Positions 25,436-39,104 of a DNA stretch of 64,000 bases are shown here, piece after piece. Each line of letters opens with the position of its first letter. The first letter of the stretch is position 1. The position numbers and the translations under genes are program-made. The stretch covers positions 35,306,115-35,370,114 of the forward strand of contig NC_052018.1 of assembly GCF_015832195.1 (NCBI RefSeq), read 5' to 3'. The stretch comes from Motacilla alba alba (lineage: Eukaryota > Chordata > Aves > Passeriformes > Motacillidae). Under the pieces are notes generated by a model, which was given only the letters and a program-made list of their open reading frames with translations, did no database searches and was not told the DNA's origin.

Positions 25436-27038
25436 ACAATTATTAAAACTTGGACTTCTCTGACTAACAGATGTTTCTGTACATCAGCATAGAGAATACT
25501 AGAGTAAACATATTACTGAAAACATTCATGACAATAAAACGATGTGGAACCAAATTTCTTTCATTCCCTGTGATTTGCATCTTCATAATTCTTACTGCAC
25601 TCACTGACAAAGCCACTTAAACCATGAGATCACTTGTTTTCCAACAAATTAAGTCCCAATACTTGCCAATCACTCTGCTTCAGAGGTCAACGAAGATTAA
25701 GTCCTTCTCTTCCTTGCGTAGATCTTTAAGACCATTTGAATTACATCTATTTGCAAGAAGTCCTCACAAAGCTAACAAGTTCCAAATGTTTCCTTTTCTT
25801 AAATGCATATTTGTTTCAAATCACATGTTTTTAATCTGCACAAACTGCCCATTTCTTATCTCGAGTATATGCTGTCCAAGAGATAGCATAACTAATACAA
25901 GCTAGAAAATATTTTTTCATGCTATCTCACAAACTGTTGTGCTACACAAAAACCACTATCTTCTCATGACCAAATTATGAAGTCTGTAGTACCACTAAGT
26001 AAAATACTAATTGGAGAGAGTATCATTAGTAGACCTGATTACTTAAAATAGGCCTAGCCATAATTAACACTAAATACATCACGGTAAAAGGTTTCAATGT
26101 CTTGGAGTCACAATGACATTTACCTAATCAGTGTAGGTTCATTACATGCTATCCCAAGGTGATCATTCAAAGGTTAAATGCTTATTCAAAGCTCATCTTA
26201 AATTCTAGATGTATTGAAGAGAGGGAGGGAAACGCTTCTGAGGGTGGGACATCCTACCCTTGACCAGCTGACTAAAGTCACCTGTCTCAGTGTAGAGACA
26301 GTCTAGACAAAAGTCCTAGTTGAGTTATCAGGTTGAACTCCTAAATTCAGGAGAATTTGCCAGCCAAATGTGGCTGCCTTCTTAATGATGCCAGGCAAAG
26401 AATGTAAAACTAACCAAGGTCAGTAAGTCTGTTAGATAGCAAAATACTTCTAGGTCTCTACTTCTTTTATGTGTAATGCTTGGTCATTCTTCCATGGGAG
26501 GAAGACCTTTGAAGCATCTTAAAACTATTTGGTTTTTGGATTTTTAAAATTTAGATTCAGACAAATATACGCTTTATGCAAATAGAGAAATAATATGCTT
26601 CAAGATGTGTCCAACGGTTCTACTGTAAAAAGAACAGTGTTGAGAGACAGTGCATAAAACAGGGTAGGGAAAACATTAAAATTCAGATGCAGAAGAAGCA
26701 CTGTTCCATAATTAGTATGACCTCCGATAGATTCAGATTATTGCTATTCAGGCTAATGTAAAAGAAAAATCCATTAGATGTTGCAGACTCAAGATAGTTC
26801 CATGAAACTTGCTCTTCCAGTAGATATCATTATAGATTTTGGGCATTATCTTATATTCATAGCATTGATAAGCTTTTACCACAGGGCAGTTAAAATACAA
26901 GTGTTTAAACAGGCAGTTGGTTTGGAGAGTTTTGAGGGGATCTTTTTGCTTTGCTTAACATAAAAACGTCCAATAAGAAATTATTACTTCCACTTAGGGT
27001 TATTATATGTGAATCCATATTTTCCGAAGGATACGACC
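25436..27038. other. Unique non-coding sequence
   Basis: No gene, RNA or transposon is recognised in this stretch. Confidence 0.5.
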
Positions 27039-27071
27039 TTGTTAAACAACCTTTCTAAGGTTGTTTAACAA
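27039..27071. repeat. Perfect inverted repeat, 15 bp arms
   Basis: Left arm TTGTTAAACAACCTT (27039-27053), 3-base loop TCT, right arm AAGGTTGTTTAACAA (27057-27071). All 15 pairs are complementary. The arm itself contains the palindromic word GTTTAAC/GTTAAAC. It could extrude as a hairpin or be the relic of a local inverted duplication. Confidence 0.95.
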
Positions 27072-30000
27072 TTAGGGTTTGAAAAATGAATTCAGGTATA
27101 TAGGGATTAACCTCTCTTTGGTGTCTCAGACTGATTCCAGAAGGTCATCCAACAACAGCAATGATGTTATATGTCATATGTGCATCTTGTCATATCACAG
27201 CAAGAACCTATTTCATACCAAAAGGAATCATTTTGGCAAAGAAACAAAAGAGATTCTTAGGACATGTAAGCCCGTGCTTACGTGCTCTAGTGGTATCCAT
27301 TCTTCCAACAAATGCATGGGGACTAGAACTAGCTGTAGAGCTGGGAAAGAAAAATAAAAGGGTAAAAGAATCTGTGAGCAACATTGATGGAATTCTGCTT
27401 CCAATTTGAGTCTGGTATGAACTCTAATGAGGTTTCCTCCAGACAAGTGGAAATTTCTTTTCTTAGCCACTTTTATCGAAATAGCTCCAGAAATTTGCAC
27501 TTAACTCAAGCTGCAATGTTATGAGTTTTCTCTTCAGTCTTATCTAATTCTTAGAGACATTGAAAATCTAATAATGCCAAGTGCTTGAAAGATCTCTTCA
27601 CAAGACAGTTTCCAGCACATAACGTTGTCAAGGCTCTCTAGCCTCTCACCCATTTCCAGGCAGTGAATGAAATACTGACATATAAAGATATTAATCCAAG
27701 AAGCATTTTTGCACTTCTAGGTTAAAAGCCTCACAACAAAACCCTGTTGTATGTCAATATCACACAGGCAGTTGTCATTACAACTGGCTCTGTCCAGCTT
27801 TCTTTACTGTGATCAGAGCTTGATATGAAACCTGAAGCCTTTTACCATACCTCTCAAGAAAAGAAAAGAAAAAAGACAAAGCAGTCAAAAACCTGACTTA
27901 TGTTTCCCAAAGCTGTAAATGCAAAGTGATGCTTGTTAGCAGGTTTCTAATGAGCTTTATGAGTAATTAATCAGTTTCTTTTGGGACAAAACAACTCTTC
28001 AGACATCAGTTAAACTGTTGACTAGGGGAAGAGTTAGGTTTTGAGGGATTTTTCTAAGACAGTAAGAGTAGAAAGCCATATGGACTCTTCCTATGGATTG
28101 GCTCCACCTTGCTCTACATGGAAATAAAACATACAGTTCTTTCCTGGGCAGAGAAGTCCCAACTTAAATGTAACTTTTTTTTCCTTTGAGAGCCCCCCTG
28201 CAAGGCAACTTCATCATCTCTCCTCCACTGTCACCTCCAGGCCCTGGCAAAGCAGGCACCCCAGGTCTGCAGGAGGAGGATAGATGACAGCAAGGCTTAC
28301 AGCAAATTTGGGGGGGGATGTGCATCCCCTCTTTCACCTCCCTTTTTGAGTAGAACCTGGCACACCAGGAAGCTCCCACGATTTCCCTGGCACTCAGTGT
28401 CTCCCACCCTATCCCTTAGTAATCTCTTTCTCAACCTTTATGCCATGTCATTTCAGCTTTCATCAGTCCTATTCCTGGCTTAATTCCTCTGTTTCCTTCT
28501 TCTTGGCCCCCTCCCAGTTGGTAAAGACTTGGTTAGGACTGAACATTTGTCCTAAAAGGAAAAGGACAAAATAACCACAATCTAGTGGTTACAGATGCTC
28601 TCCTACCTTTCAGTCTGAATGTATCTATATCATTTTGCAGCCCTGTGCCTTCCTTCCAGAGTTAGGTAAGACTGAGTAGATCCCAACTGTATTTATTCTT
28701 ATCACCCTAACCCACAAAATACATCTATGAACTATTTACATCCCTTATCAACCTTCATCAATCAGGTTAAATATAAATTTTTTCGAATCTGCCTTCCTGA
28801 AGCAGACTTCCTCTTCCACCTTTCTCTGCACCTGTTTAAATTTGAATATTTTTTGTGTTTTTTAACACAAGCAGATAAAATTGCATGAGAATTCAGCTAA
28901 GGTCATATTGGCACCACACAAAAAAATTCCTCTTTTGTTTAATGCTTCTGCTAGCAATATTCTGCTTGAGATTTATATTTACTTTTTTCCCAGCTGTGCC
29001 ACATCCTTGGCTCAGTCAGAAACTTTTGTCTTTCCCTGCTTTCAACTGCAGCTTCCTGCTTCACATAAAATTTAAGAGAAGCTATGGCAATGAATTGAAA
29101 TGTGTTTAATAATGTCTTGCTTCACTTAATTTAGTCACAATGAAGATTAAATGTTATTTATAGTGCTATTTTACTTGTTTAGATTAGAAGAATTTCTTAT
29201 TCTTGAAATTCTAATGACTCAAAAATTACACCAACAATTACAAACCAAAGGCAGGGTGAAGAGCAGGCATCTGTGTTGGTCTGGGACTGCAGTTCCAGAA
29301 GCTTCAGCTTTGCTACTGTCAGCTTCAAAGCCTGACTACAGTTTCAAAGATGTCATCATCTTGCTGTAAAAATTAAGGCTATTTTAAGAGGTTCCTCAGC
29401 TGTTTATAGGGATTCAGCTCTCAGCACAGTCAACTCAAGAGGTGGGAGTACATGTTTGAGGACATCTCTGGGATTCTCAGACGTGCATTGGACTTTTCTC
29501 AGTGCATGTTCAGTATCCCGTAGAGCCTGAGACTTATCATGGAAATTAGCAATGAGTTGAGCACCAAAAGCCACAATCATGCTAAACTAACTCTGGTTGA
29601 AACATGAGGTTCTTTGCTTTTTCATATTCCTTGAAAAGGTCATGGCAAAATGACAGATTTACAGATCACATAATCTTTCTCCAGCTGTTGCTGAAGCTGT
29701 GTCTCCTCCCATGCTGGATGCGGCCAGTCAAGCCAGCGTTGTTGCTGTGAAGCATTAGTAGATCCGCAAACCCAGGGATCAAGGCCTTTCATAGATAATG
29801 ATGCCAGATAGATTATCTTTTATAACAGATAAAATTCCTCAAATCTATATATCTCACAGCTGAAGTAGCTTTATCAGTGCTGTTTAACTTTTCCAGAAAA
29901 TGCATAATTTCATTTTACTGGCAAAGTATTATTTACTTTGCTGATTGCTGGAGTGTGTGCACATTAGGAAGCTGGCCTTCCAGGCCATGCTCTCAATTTT

Positions 30001-33000
30001 GTTTTTATTTTCCTTCAATGATTTGTCACTGGATAAAACAAAAGAGCCCTGGGAGCATGAGCTGAAACACCAATTCTGCCCTTGGCCCAAGCAGAGTAGA
30101 GGACTAGTCAGGCTCCCTTCTACCTCCTGCTCTCACCCTCCTACTTCTTAACTGAGTGTTTTTAGCACTAGCCCATCATGCAAGAGGCAGATGGCAGCAT
30201 GTCAAATGAGGAAAGTTGCTTCCCTGACCAGATACAGTACCAGAATGCCTAGAATTTTAATATTAGGACAGTGTAAAGTGGGGAATAGACTCCTCTCTTG
30301 AATGAGTGAGAAATAGATTCAAGACTAGACACGAGTGACTAAATTAAAGTCTTCAGGCTGTCTGGGTTGGTGTCCAATAAATCTGGTTTCCTGTGGGGTT
30401 GTCACACAAAAAAAGTAGGTAGACTGGATGACCACTTGGCCTGTTCCAGAATATTTCTGCCTTTTATCACTCTGCTGCAAGGGTTAATATGATACGGGCT
30501 GTAATGAGCTGGCCAGCTCCTGACATGAACAGATTCTGATTGATTATATGCATAGTACACTAACTCTCTGCAGATGATAATGGCTATTCATGTATCATGC
30601 ATTCAGCAATCACCAACATCTTTAATACAGATGTAAACCTTTGTATTGATGCCAGTTATGCTACAATGAAGAGAGAAAGAATGTCAGAGAACATTCATTT
30701 TATTTCAAAGGGTCACTCCCAGCAGTGCAGCATGCCATTTTGTGCTGCCGTTGTTTCTCAGAAACATAATTCCCAGGAATGTACTGTTCCTAGTTTCAGA
30801 AGTAAGGACACAATTAAACAGAGAAATACTGCAAACAGATAAAATCCATTGCAGCACAGTTCTCATCCTTTATGCAACAGCATGACAATGCAATGGCGTT
30901 TGTGACAAGATGTCAAAGGGGAGAGGGTGACCATTGTTCCCTGCTGGACAATTTAGGATGAGCTGGACACTAAATAAATTCCAGTAAGTTTTTCTTACCT
31001 TCAGTTCATAAGAGGCATTTGCAAGTACAATGTCACAGCGTTTTCAGAAGAACCTCAGATCCTCCTGGAATCAATGAGAGACACAGGCAGATACCACAAA
31101 ACAAATCTGCAGAAGAATAACTCAAGGAGAAACTTGTGCAGGGAATGGAAATGAGGTGCAAGTGGAAAAGGAGAAAATATGCAAAAGAATGGTGATATCA
31201 CATAAAAACCTGCACGACAGACTAGACAGGCAAGGAACAGACAGCAGGAAAACATGGGTCATAACAGAAACCTCAAATTGCCGGGACGAGTAACTTGAGC
31301 TGAAAAGAAAGGTGAGATAAATAATAATTTCAAAGGATATGTTTCTTTACAATATAGGCTGAGATCAGTCCTCCTAGGTGCAACTACTACATCATATTGC
31401 TAAATCCTAGCTTTGTGTTGAACACAGGTAGGGCTGGAAATGGTGCCCCCAGACCCTGCCCGTGGCTTGGTGTCACTCCGTTTTACTTTACACTCAGCTC
31501 TTTTCTCTCTTCTGCAAGCACAAGCACTGAGGGAGCAATGCACCAAACAGCTCACCTGGATGAGAAGTAAGAAGGAAAACACAGCCATTCCTCACCTGCA
31601 TCCGTTTTCTGATCAAATTCAGTAGGAGCTGTTGCAAATGGTTCTGTCAGCAAAACACAGGAGCCAGCAGACAGAGACTGGCATGAAGAACAAGTGTTCA
31701 TGGAACGGGGCATGGACACATGCAATGAATTACACCCTTGACATTTGCTGCTTCTGCTTCATATCTGAAAGGGGGCTTGTATGCCTGAAATCTTGTCTGT
31801 GTTATTTTATCAGTTAGTCTAGTAAAAACAATAACAGAGAAGGGTCAGAATTAAGATTTACAGCAAAACCACCTCTAGTTTGTAACTAAAATAGTTGTTT
31901 TCTTGAATAATTAGATTCACAAAGTTAGCTCTGCTTTGCCTGCCTGGTTCAGTACACTACAAGCCAAGTTTTGCAGCAGTTGGAATTAAATCACAGCAAT
32001 GGTATTGTTCAGAAAACAAATTATAAAGTAGAGTAGCTTAAAGGTCAAAGTCCCAAAGAGTTAAGTATTCTTTGAGGAGTATTCCCATTCCCTAATGTAG
32101 AAGGGTGTAACTCTCAGGCTTGAAGCCATTGATAGGAGTGGCTGATTGCATCAGGTGCATGAATGTGGCTCCTGAGAGGCCAAAGTATCCCTCAACACCA
32201 AATTAGATAAATGGGAGGTTTGTTTTCTCTTTCACTCTCTGAGTGGTACTTCTTGCTTACTTTATCTTCCTCTACCCTCCAGCAAATTTTTAAGTCACTT
32301 TTCATGTCAAAATGTCTAACAGGGTTGCTTCTCCTTTCAAGACAAGCTTAAACTATCTGACATGCCATACCAAAAATATGAGAGATATTCAGCAAATCTA
32401 CATTTGCCCACACTGTATTTAGGCAATATTTTGACAGACGTCATTTAACACTGGGACAAATGAGATGGTGTTAGGTGTCTGTACTATATGAAGGAGGGGA
32501 AAATATTTATCACAATTATTTTTGTGTGTATGTAATTTTGAGACACCTATGTATTCTAATAATTAATAATCGTATGTCCAGAAGACAAAACAGTCACCAA
32601 TTCAGTTTATTCAGCAGTCCTTACTGTATTAAGACTTTAAGAAAAAAAAGAGAAGCAAAAAAAAACTTCCATGTGCTGGAAAAGACCAGCCAAGGACACC
32701 AGAGAGACAAAGGAATGCAGGTCCACTTAATGTATAATCAATTCCCCTCAGTTTATAATGGGAATTAATCTCACTTCCTCCAATGCAATAAAAAGTATGC
32801 AAACAGAGAAGTGTACCTGATGAAAGTGTATGAGAAATGTCAAATATTCCACAGATGCAAGCCAGGAGCTCAATTTAATTGGCAAAGCACTATCAAGAGA
32901 GAAAATAGATCTAAGGACTTACTGTACTTCTCTTTTTGTATAGCTAATTCCCATGTATGTTAATGTCCTGCAAAAATTATTTGGCCTCAACACATCACAA

Positions 33001-33160
33001 AAAAAAAATCAGTCAGAATTAACTATTTCATCCTGAAGGTGTAATTTTAGGACACTAAGGTTCAGCATTTCAACTGCTCAGCAAAAGCATTTAACATCAA
33101 TTGATTTCTCAGATTTTTTCTGGAGGAGATTGCTGAAACTAGGATCTGTCACTTTGTTTA
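27072..33160. other. Unique non-coding sequence
   Basis: No recognisable gene. An AT-poor pocket near 28190-28320 includes a run of eight G. A weak CR1-tail-like string is listed separately at 30405-30460. Short frames on both strands have no known domain. Confidence 0.5.
30405..30460 (+). mobile_element. Possible CR1 tail fragment
   Basis: GACTGGATGACCACTTGGCC followed by TGTTCCAGA resembles the block just before the terminal repeats of CR1. It is too short and diverged to be sure. Confidence 0.28.
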
Positions 33161-33203
33161 TTTGGTTGGTTGGTTGGTTGGTTTGGTTTGTTTGTTTGTT
33201 TGT
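33161..33203. repeat. Microsatellite (GGTT)n then (GTTT)n
   Basis: A run of TTGG units passes into TTTG units without interruption. Length is likely variable between individuals. Confidence 0.95.
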
Positions 33204-33489
33204 ACTATCAGGATTTCAGACCTCTGTGTTTCCTCCTCAGGAAAGTGTCCCATTTCTGGCATGGATTCAGTCACCTGTAAATCTGCCCAGACTGTCAGCC
33301 CTTCCACTTAAGCAGAGACATATAGAACCTTCCTACAGCCACAAATTCACCCAGAAATAGCTGAACATGGCCACCAGGAACACAAATAGTTCCTATATAT
33401 ATAACAGTGTTGGTGAGCTTCTCTTTTTCTCCGCCAGAATGAGTAACACAGAAACCTATGGCAATACTGCCCCTGATGATGATGATCAA

Positions 33490-34582
33490 ATCATAGGATC
33501 ATAGAATAGTCTGGGTAAGAAGGGATGATAAAAAATCATCTAGCTCCTGCTTTATGCAGGAACACCTTCCTCTAGACAGTTTGCTCAAAATTGCCATCCA
33601 GCCTGGCCTTGCACACTTTCAGGCATGGGGCATCCACAACTTCTCTGGGCAATCTGTTCCAGTGCCTCACCACTCTCACAGTAAAAGAATTTCTTCCTAA
33701 TATCTAATCTAAACCTACCCTCTTTCAGCTTAAAGCCATTGTCCCTTGTCACTACAAGCCCTTGTAGAAAGTCCCTCACCAGCCTTCTTGTCACTCCTTT
33801 TACATACCAGAAGGTGCTAGAAGGTCTTCCCCGTGCTTCTCCAGGCTGAACAACCTCAACTCTCTAAGCCTGTTTCTCATAGGAGAAAGTCTCCAGCCCT
33901 CTGATAATCTTTGTGGTCCTCCTCTGGACTTGCTCCTGCAGGTCCACATTCTTCTGATGCTGGGGCCCCAGAGCTGGATGCAGTACCCTGGGTGGGGTCT
34001 CACAAGAGCAGAGCAGAAGGGCAGAATCACCTCCCTCAATCTGCTGGTCACATTCCCTTTGTTTCACCCCAGGATGTGGTTGGCTGTCTGGGATGTGAGG
34101 GCATATTGTGGGTCATGTAGAGCATCTTATCAACCACCACTCCCAAAGCCTTCTCCTCAGGGCTGCACTCAATTCATTCTTCATCCAGTCTGTGTTTGTG
34201 CTTGGGATTGCACTGACTCAGGGGCAGGACCTTGCACTTGGCTCTGTTGAACTTCATGATGTTTACTCAGACCCACTCTCACTCTCGCTCCCAGACCCAC
34301 TTTTACTCTCTAGCCTGTCCAGGTCCCTCTGGATAACATCCCTTCCCTCCAGTGTGTTGACTGCTCCTTGTGGCTTGGTGCCATCAGCAAACCTGCTGAG
34401 GATGCGTTCAGTACCACTGTCCCTGTCGCTGACAAAGATGGTAAACAGCCCACATCCCAACACTAGTCCTTGAGGGATGTCCTAGTTTTTGAGCATGACC
34501 ATCTAGCCAATTCTTTATCCACTGAGTGGTTCATCCATAAAATCATGTTTCTCCAGTTTAGAAACACAGATCTCGTAGGATG
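33490..34582 (-). mobile_element. CR1 LINE, 5'-truncated, minus orientation (1.1 kb), with RT motif C remnant
   Basis: The 3' end is at 33490 with TCATAGGATCATAGAATAG, and all standard antisense CR1 tail blocks follow in order (for example CAGCCTGGCCTTGCACAC at 33600 and GTGCCTCACCACTCTCACAG near 33662). Further 5' (right side) it reaches the end of the reverse-transcriptase frame: 34263-34463 on the minus strand encodes a stretch including FTIFVSDRDSG, LSRFADGTKP and RDLDRLESK, equivalent to the RT segment with FADD motif C. FADG at 34391-34380 replaces the catalytic FADD, so it is inactive. A TC/AC-rich expansion lies at 34265-34312. The element ends near 34582, the usual 5' truncation. It is the best-preserved CR1 here. 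Confidence 0.93.
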
Positions 34583-37500
34583 AACAACTAAAATAGGGAA
34601 AGATTTGTGCATCCTTAGTTCTCTACTTGTCTTGATTTTGAGTGACCAGTTGAGATGCAGAAATCCAGAACAACTTCAAAATAAGATATAAACACCTTCA
34701 GGACTTAGGATTCCAGCCAGCAGCAGATTTCCTTGCAGGTCATAGTTATTTTTTAGTGTCAATGCCGCTGTCCCCAAAACAGTGAGTAGCTGAGGTCTCT
34801 AACATTATGTTTGTTACAGAAGTTTGTTCTCCTGCTCTGTCATATCTCAGAAGAGGTATTGGAAAGGTCTCTTGTCTACTTCAGAATTTGTTGAGCCTCT
34901 CTTGTAAATCATTTTCAGAGCTACATGCTAAAACTGCAAGTCCAGATAGAACCTATGAGCACCAGTATGATATCCTACATAACAGTCATCATCACCACCA
35001 CAGCCTTCTAGGCTAAATGGAAGAAGTACCCACAAACAAATGGGACATTCAAGAGAATTGAGCACTAATCTCCAAAACTGCATGATGTTCTGCTTCTTGA
35101 TGTCCACTGAATTACATCTCCCCTGAAGCCCTTCATAATCCATCTCTGGGCAACCACTGGAAAACACCACAGGATGAATTGCCTGAGCAGCTCAACACCT
35201 ACCTGAGGCCTGAACCTTCTTCAGATCCACAAACCAGGCACTCTGTTAATCTCTCCTGAGACACTCAATCCAGTAAGTGCTTGAAGGAACATGCAAAAGG
35301 CAACAGAGGCTGCCATACTTTCCCAAAACAGCTCAGTTTGACCAACACTGGATGTGCTCCCTCTCTTGCTGCCAGCTATGGAGACCTACCCTTCCCTTTC
35401 ACCAGCTCTTGCATTAATTTGACCCCTTGGAAAGTGAATTTAGCTCACTAAACTGGCAGAAATCTAATCCAACAAAACAAAACAAATCAAGAAAAAGTGA
35501 ATACTTTTCACCACTTTAGTAAGCTAATGGATCAGACACATCCCAGGGATGACAGAAGGGAGACAAATGGAGCGTGTGTCCAGGAACAGTCCTGGCCCTT
35601 TCACCAGCAGCAAGTTCGTGGGCTGAATCGGCTGCCTCATGAAATCTCACCCACAGGAGAGGATAAAGCCTGCTGGAGAGGCCAGATACTCTGAAGAGGA
35701 CTGGGAGAGATAGAACGAGACCCTTCTAGTCCGGCTGCAGAGCTGGAGGGCCCAAGCTGCTAGAAAATCAGGGCTAGGTAAGTCTTCTCAGAGGAGAGTT
35801 GTGACACCCTCTGGCTTGAAGTTTGGTCACACATCAGCTCCAAATGGAAGGAGAGGCAGGAAGGGCAAGGGAGGTTTTCAAAGCCTATCAGTCCCTGGAG
35901 CAGGGGTACTGCTGGACTAGTCGTGCCTTTGAAAGGGTAGTGCTACATTTGGCTGTGAGCACAAAAAATGATGTGTCCTCCAATAAAAAAATTAAGGACC
36001 AATCACAACAAAAATTACCACAGCTACTGGGGACATAAAGGCCTGAACTGAAATAAAAGCCGATCTAACACAGCAAAACTGGACCACAAGAAACATTTTC
36101 TGGTTAGTATATACAACTGAGAAACATCAGAGAGCGAGAAGTCTGGGTTGACAAAGCAAGTAAATAATTTGTCAAAGAGAAGAACCTGCCCCGTGTTATA
36201 TCCATGTATGGATATAATTGACCACATTTCATCTTAGGAGAAAAGAAAAGTTGTGGCCAACTTCAAAGGGAACTGAACAAAAGTATTCTAATGATTAATG
36301 AATTAGCATCGTTGAAGTAAACGAGCTATTCTGAATGCCTGCCCAGAGGCAGTCATGGGAAAGTTTCCAGAACTATTGTCATTTTTCCTGGAACTCATTG
36401 ACTTTAAGGACTCCACAGCTGCAAGAATTGTGTGAGCATTTCAAGACTGTCATTTTCACCACCGATTTTTTGAAAAATTCTTCCTGAACTGATTTTTATT
36501 GGTTTCAGCTGGGGAATCCATTGCAACCAGCCAGGAAATGCCACATGCCTCCTAAGCTACTGCTCTATTCTTCTTGCACTGATGCTATCAGAGACTCAAA
36601 TTCACTGCAGGGAGAATGCTTGGGGCCAAATTTGCCCTCTGATGTATGCACACAGCTCCCATAGAGCTAATGCAGAATTTTTTCGCCTTTGATGCCTCTC
36701 ATAAAGAAGCCTGGAAGTATTGCATTAGAACAGGGAGTTCACACTATTGGTGGTCCCCATTGTCATTAACACAGTTAGTGGCGTTCCAATGAAAAACACA
36801 GAACAACTCTTTTGTTTGTTTGTTTTATAAGCAGATCTTCCAGGGTGGGATCCAGCCTGCTCAAATCCTGTCAAAGATGAAACTTCAGCCTCTAAAATCC
36901 ATGTAAACCAAGAGTGATCCATTCTGCCTTCTTTTGAGAACTGTCTAACCTTTTAGGCACTCAAATAAATCAGGCACTCTACTCCTCTCCCTGAAAACTC
37001 TACAGGCAACTAATTCCCAGCTCCATGCTCAGCAAGGCCAACTGAGCACACTCCCAAAAGGAGTTAGGGAGGGTATCTCACTCCTGTTCCCACTCTTACT
37101 CCCAGCCACATCAAGCCATCCCTTCTGTTGTGCTAACTGTGATGCTCACGGGACCATTGCTGTTTAACTCACTGCACAGCAGAAAATCATCCACTTCTTT
37201 GCAGCGCTTGTTTTCTGCTACTAAAGTGAGTTGGATCAGCTCCCAGAGGGTCTCAGTCCCACAGCCATCCCTAGGTATGTGGTTGCACATGCAGACAGGA
37301 AACAGGAAAGAGACCACTTTGACAGCATTTTAGGCTCATGAAACTGGTTGCTTGATTGCCAGTTCATGTTCAGAAGGTCCATTTCTGGGGAGAGAGGAGC
37401 TCCAAGTCATCTGCTGCAACTTGCAAGCAGGAAACTACCCCAGATCTACCCCTACCCTCAGCAAAATCTGCATAACTAAGTAAGGCCGAGACTACAGCTA

Positions 37501-38964
37501 CTGTGAGTCATTGACTCTTGAAAAACCCACATCAGGCAAATTTGTTCAGTTGACTTGGCTTTTCTTTGATACAGTTTGGATTTTTCTATGAAGTCTAATA
37601 AAGACAGACAAATTAGAGCAAATCGTTAAAGTGAATTAAATACATATAAACATAATTTCACATTGAAGGAAACATAAGTGAAGACATGTAACTTGGAGCA
37701 GAACTGAAATCCACGCCCACCAGCTGCAGCCAGTTCACCTCCTCCTTCCTGCATGAGCACACACCCCGGGTGTGCTGCTCTGTGGAACTGCTCTGGACCT
37801 CTGTCCAGACTCCCAGCTTCAGCAGAGCTTTGATCACAACTCCTTCCTGAATGCATTCTTGTGTGCTGGAGCAGCCATGTGAGGGGCCTGGATGGGACTG
37901 AGTGCTGAGAGCCACAACAGAAACTCATTTAGTTTGATGTGACAAAACTGCTCCTCAGACAAATGCTCCGTGGTGGTCCCATGGTAAGAACATGTGTAGA
38001 AGGCCTTGCTGAAGTAATAGTACTGAAGTAATTTCATGCCTCCACCCACTTCCAGGCCTTGAAAATTTGTCATCCTCAACTGGTATAAATGGATGCAGCT
38101 TCTCTGAATTCAGTGAAGCCATGGTAATTTACAGAGGGTTCAGATTTACTGAGGGTCTGGTCTTCATGGTCTTACAGTAAACTACCATAATGAGCTTTAT
38201 TCTGCATCCTATTTATAAATAAAAGCTTTTTCTTTGTGAGTTCAACCTTTCTCAAGTCATAAAAATTCTCCATTTTTTTCTAGCTTCTGATTAGAGAATA
38301 GTCCTACAGACTACATGTATTTATAAGTATCTAAATACTTAAACTCCCATTTCACAAAATTAAGGACCAAGTTCTATGGGAGACATCCTGTAACAGAATT
38401 CCTTTCTACAGGTCTACAATGATGCTTCAGATAAATCTGATATCCTAAGATTATAAAGAAGAAGTATTAACACCTAAGGCAAGTAAATCAATGTGTGAAC
38501 TTTTACAATACTTTTTGAAGCAGTTATTTGCTTCAACCTGTATTCAAGTTCTTATGAGCTCATTTGTTGAGCAGCTCCATCACTTGCATAACTGCCACCA
38601 GTAACATACAGACACATGTCATTTTGGCAGTCAACTGAACCACTGGCACCATTTATCCAGGCATTTTTCAACCACATAGAAGATCTAGATTCCCAGGACC
38701 ACCAGTGGTACAAAAGAAAGAGGATACAACAGACTCCTCTGCCATCAAAAGAAAGCAGCCATTAGTCCATCAGGAGTCTTGAGCAGAAGGACTCGCAAAT
38801 GAGCTTAGACCAGATTTGGGTGCGACAGAAACAGTTCCAGAGACACATAGGCTGAAATTGGAAATAGCTTTGCCTCTCCTCAAGGAGGGGCTAATATAAT
38901 CCCATATCTTGCTTGCAAATCTGGTGTTCAAACAACCACCTGAAATTCTGAAATCAATGCAGAA
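34583..38964. other. Unique non-coding sequence
   Basis: No gene, RNA or transposon is recognised. 35500-36000 is purine-rich and less AT-rich than its surroundings but has no long frame or domain. Frames around 37626-38079 on the minus strand overlap in three phases and are not called. Confidence 0.5.
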
Positions 38965-39104
38965 TGTTAAAACTGTTAAGCTGTTTAAGTCTGATGGGAT
39001 GCATTCAGTGGGACCAATTCTCTAGTAACTAGATATTAACTGAAATGAATTGAAACTGTGGTCTCTTCCAGTCCAAGCCATTCTGCTATTCTATGAAACA
39101 CTGT
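38965..39104 (+). mobile_element. CR1 LINE remnant with large internal deletion
   Basis: At 38980-39010 TTTAAGTCTGATGGGATGCA matches a block in the CR1 reverse-transcriptase region. About 50 bases later GTGGTCTCTTCCAGTCCAAG and CATTCTGCTATTCTATGA match the extreme 3' tail. The intervening kilobase of a normal CR1 is missing. Confidence 0.45.

Noticed and set aside
34108..34473. 121-codon plus-strand frame
   Set aside because: It is antisense to the reverse-transcriptase remnant of a minus-strand CR1.
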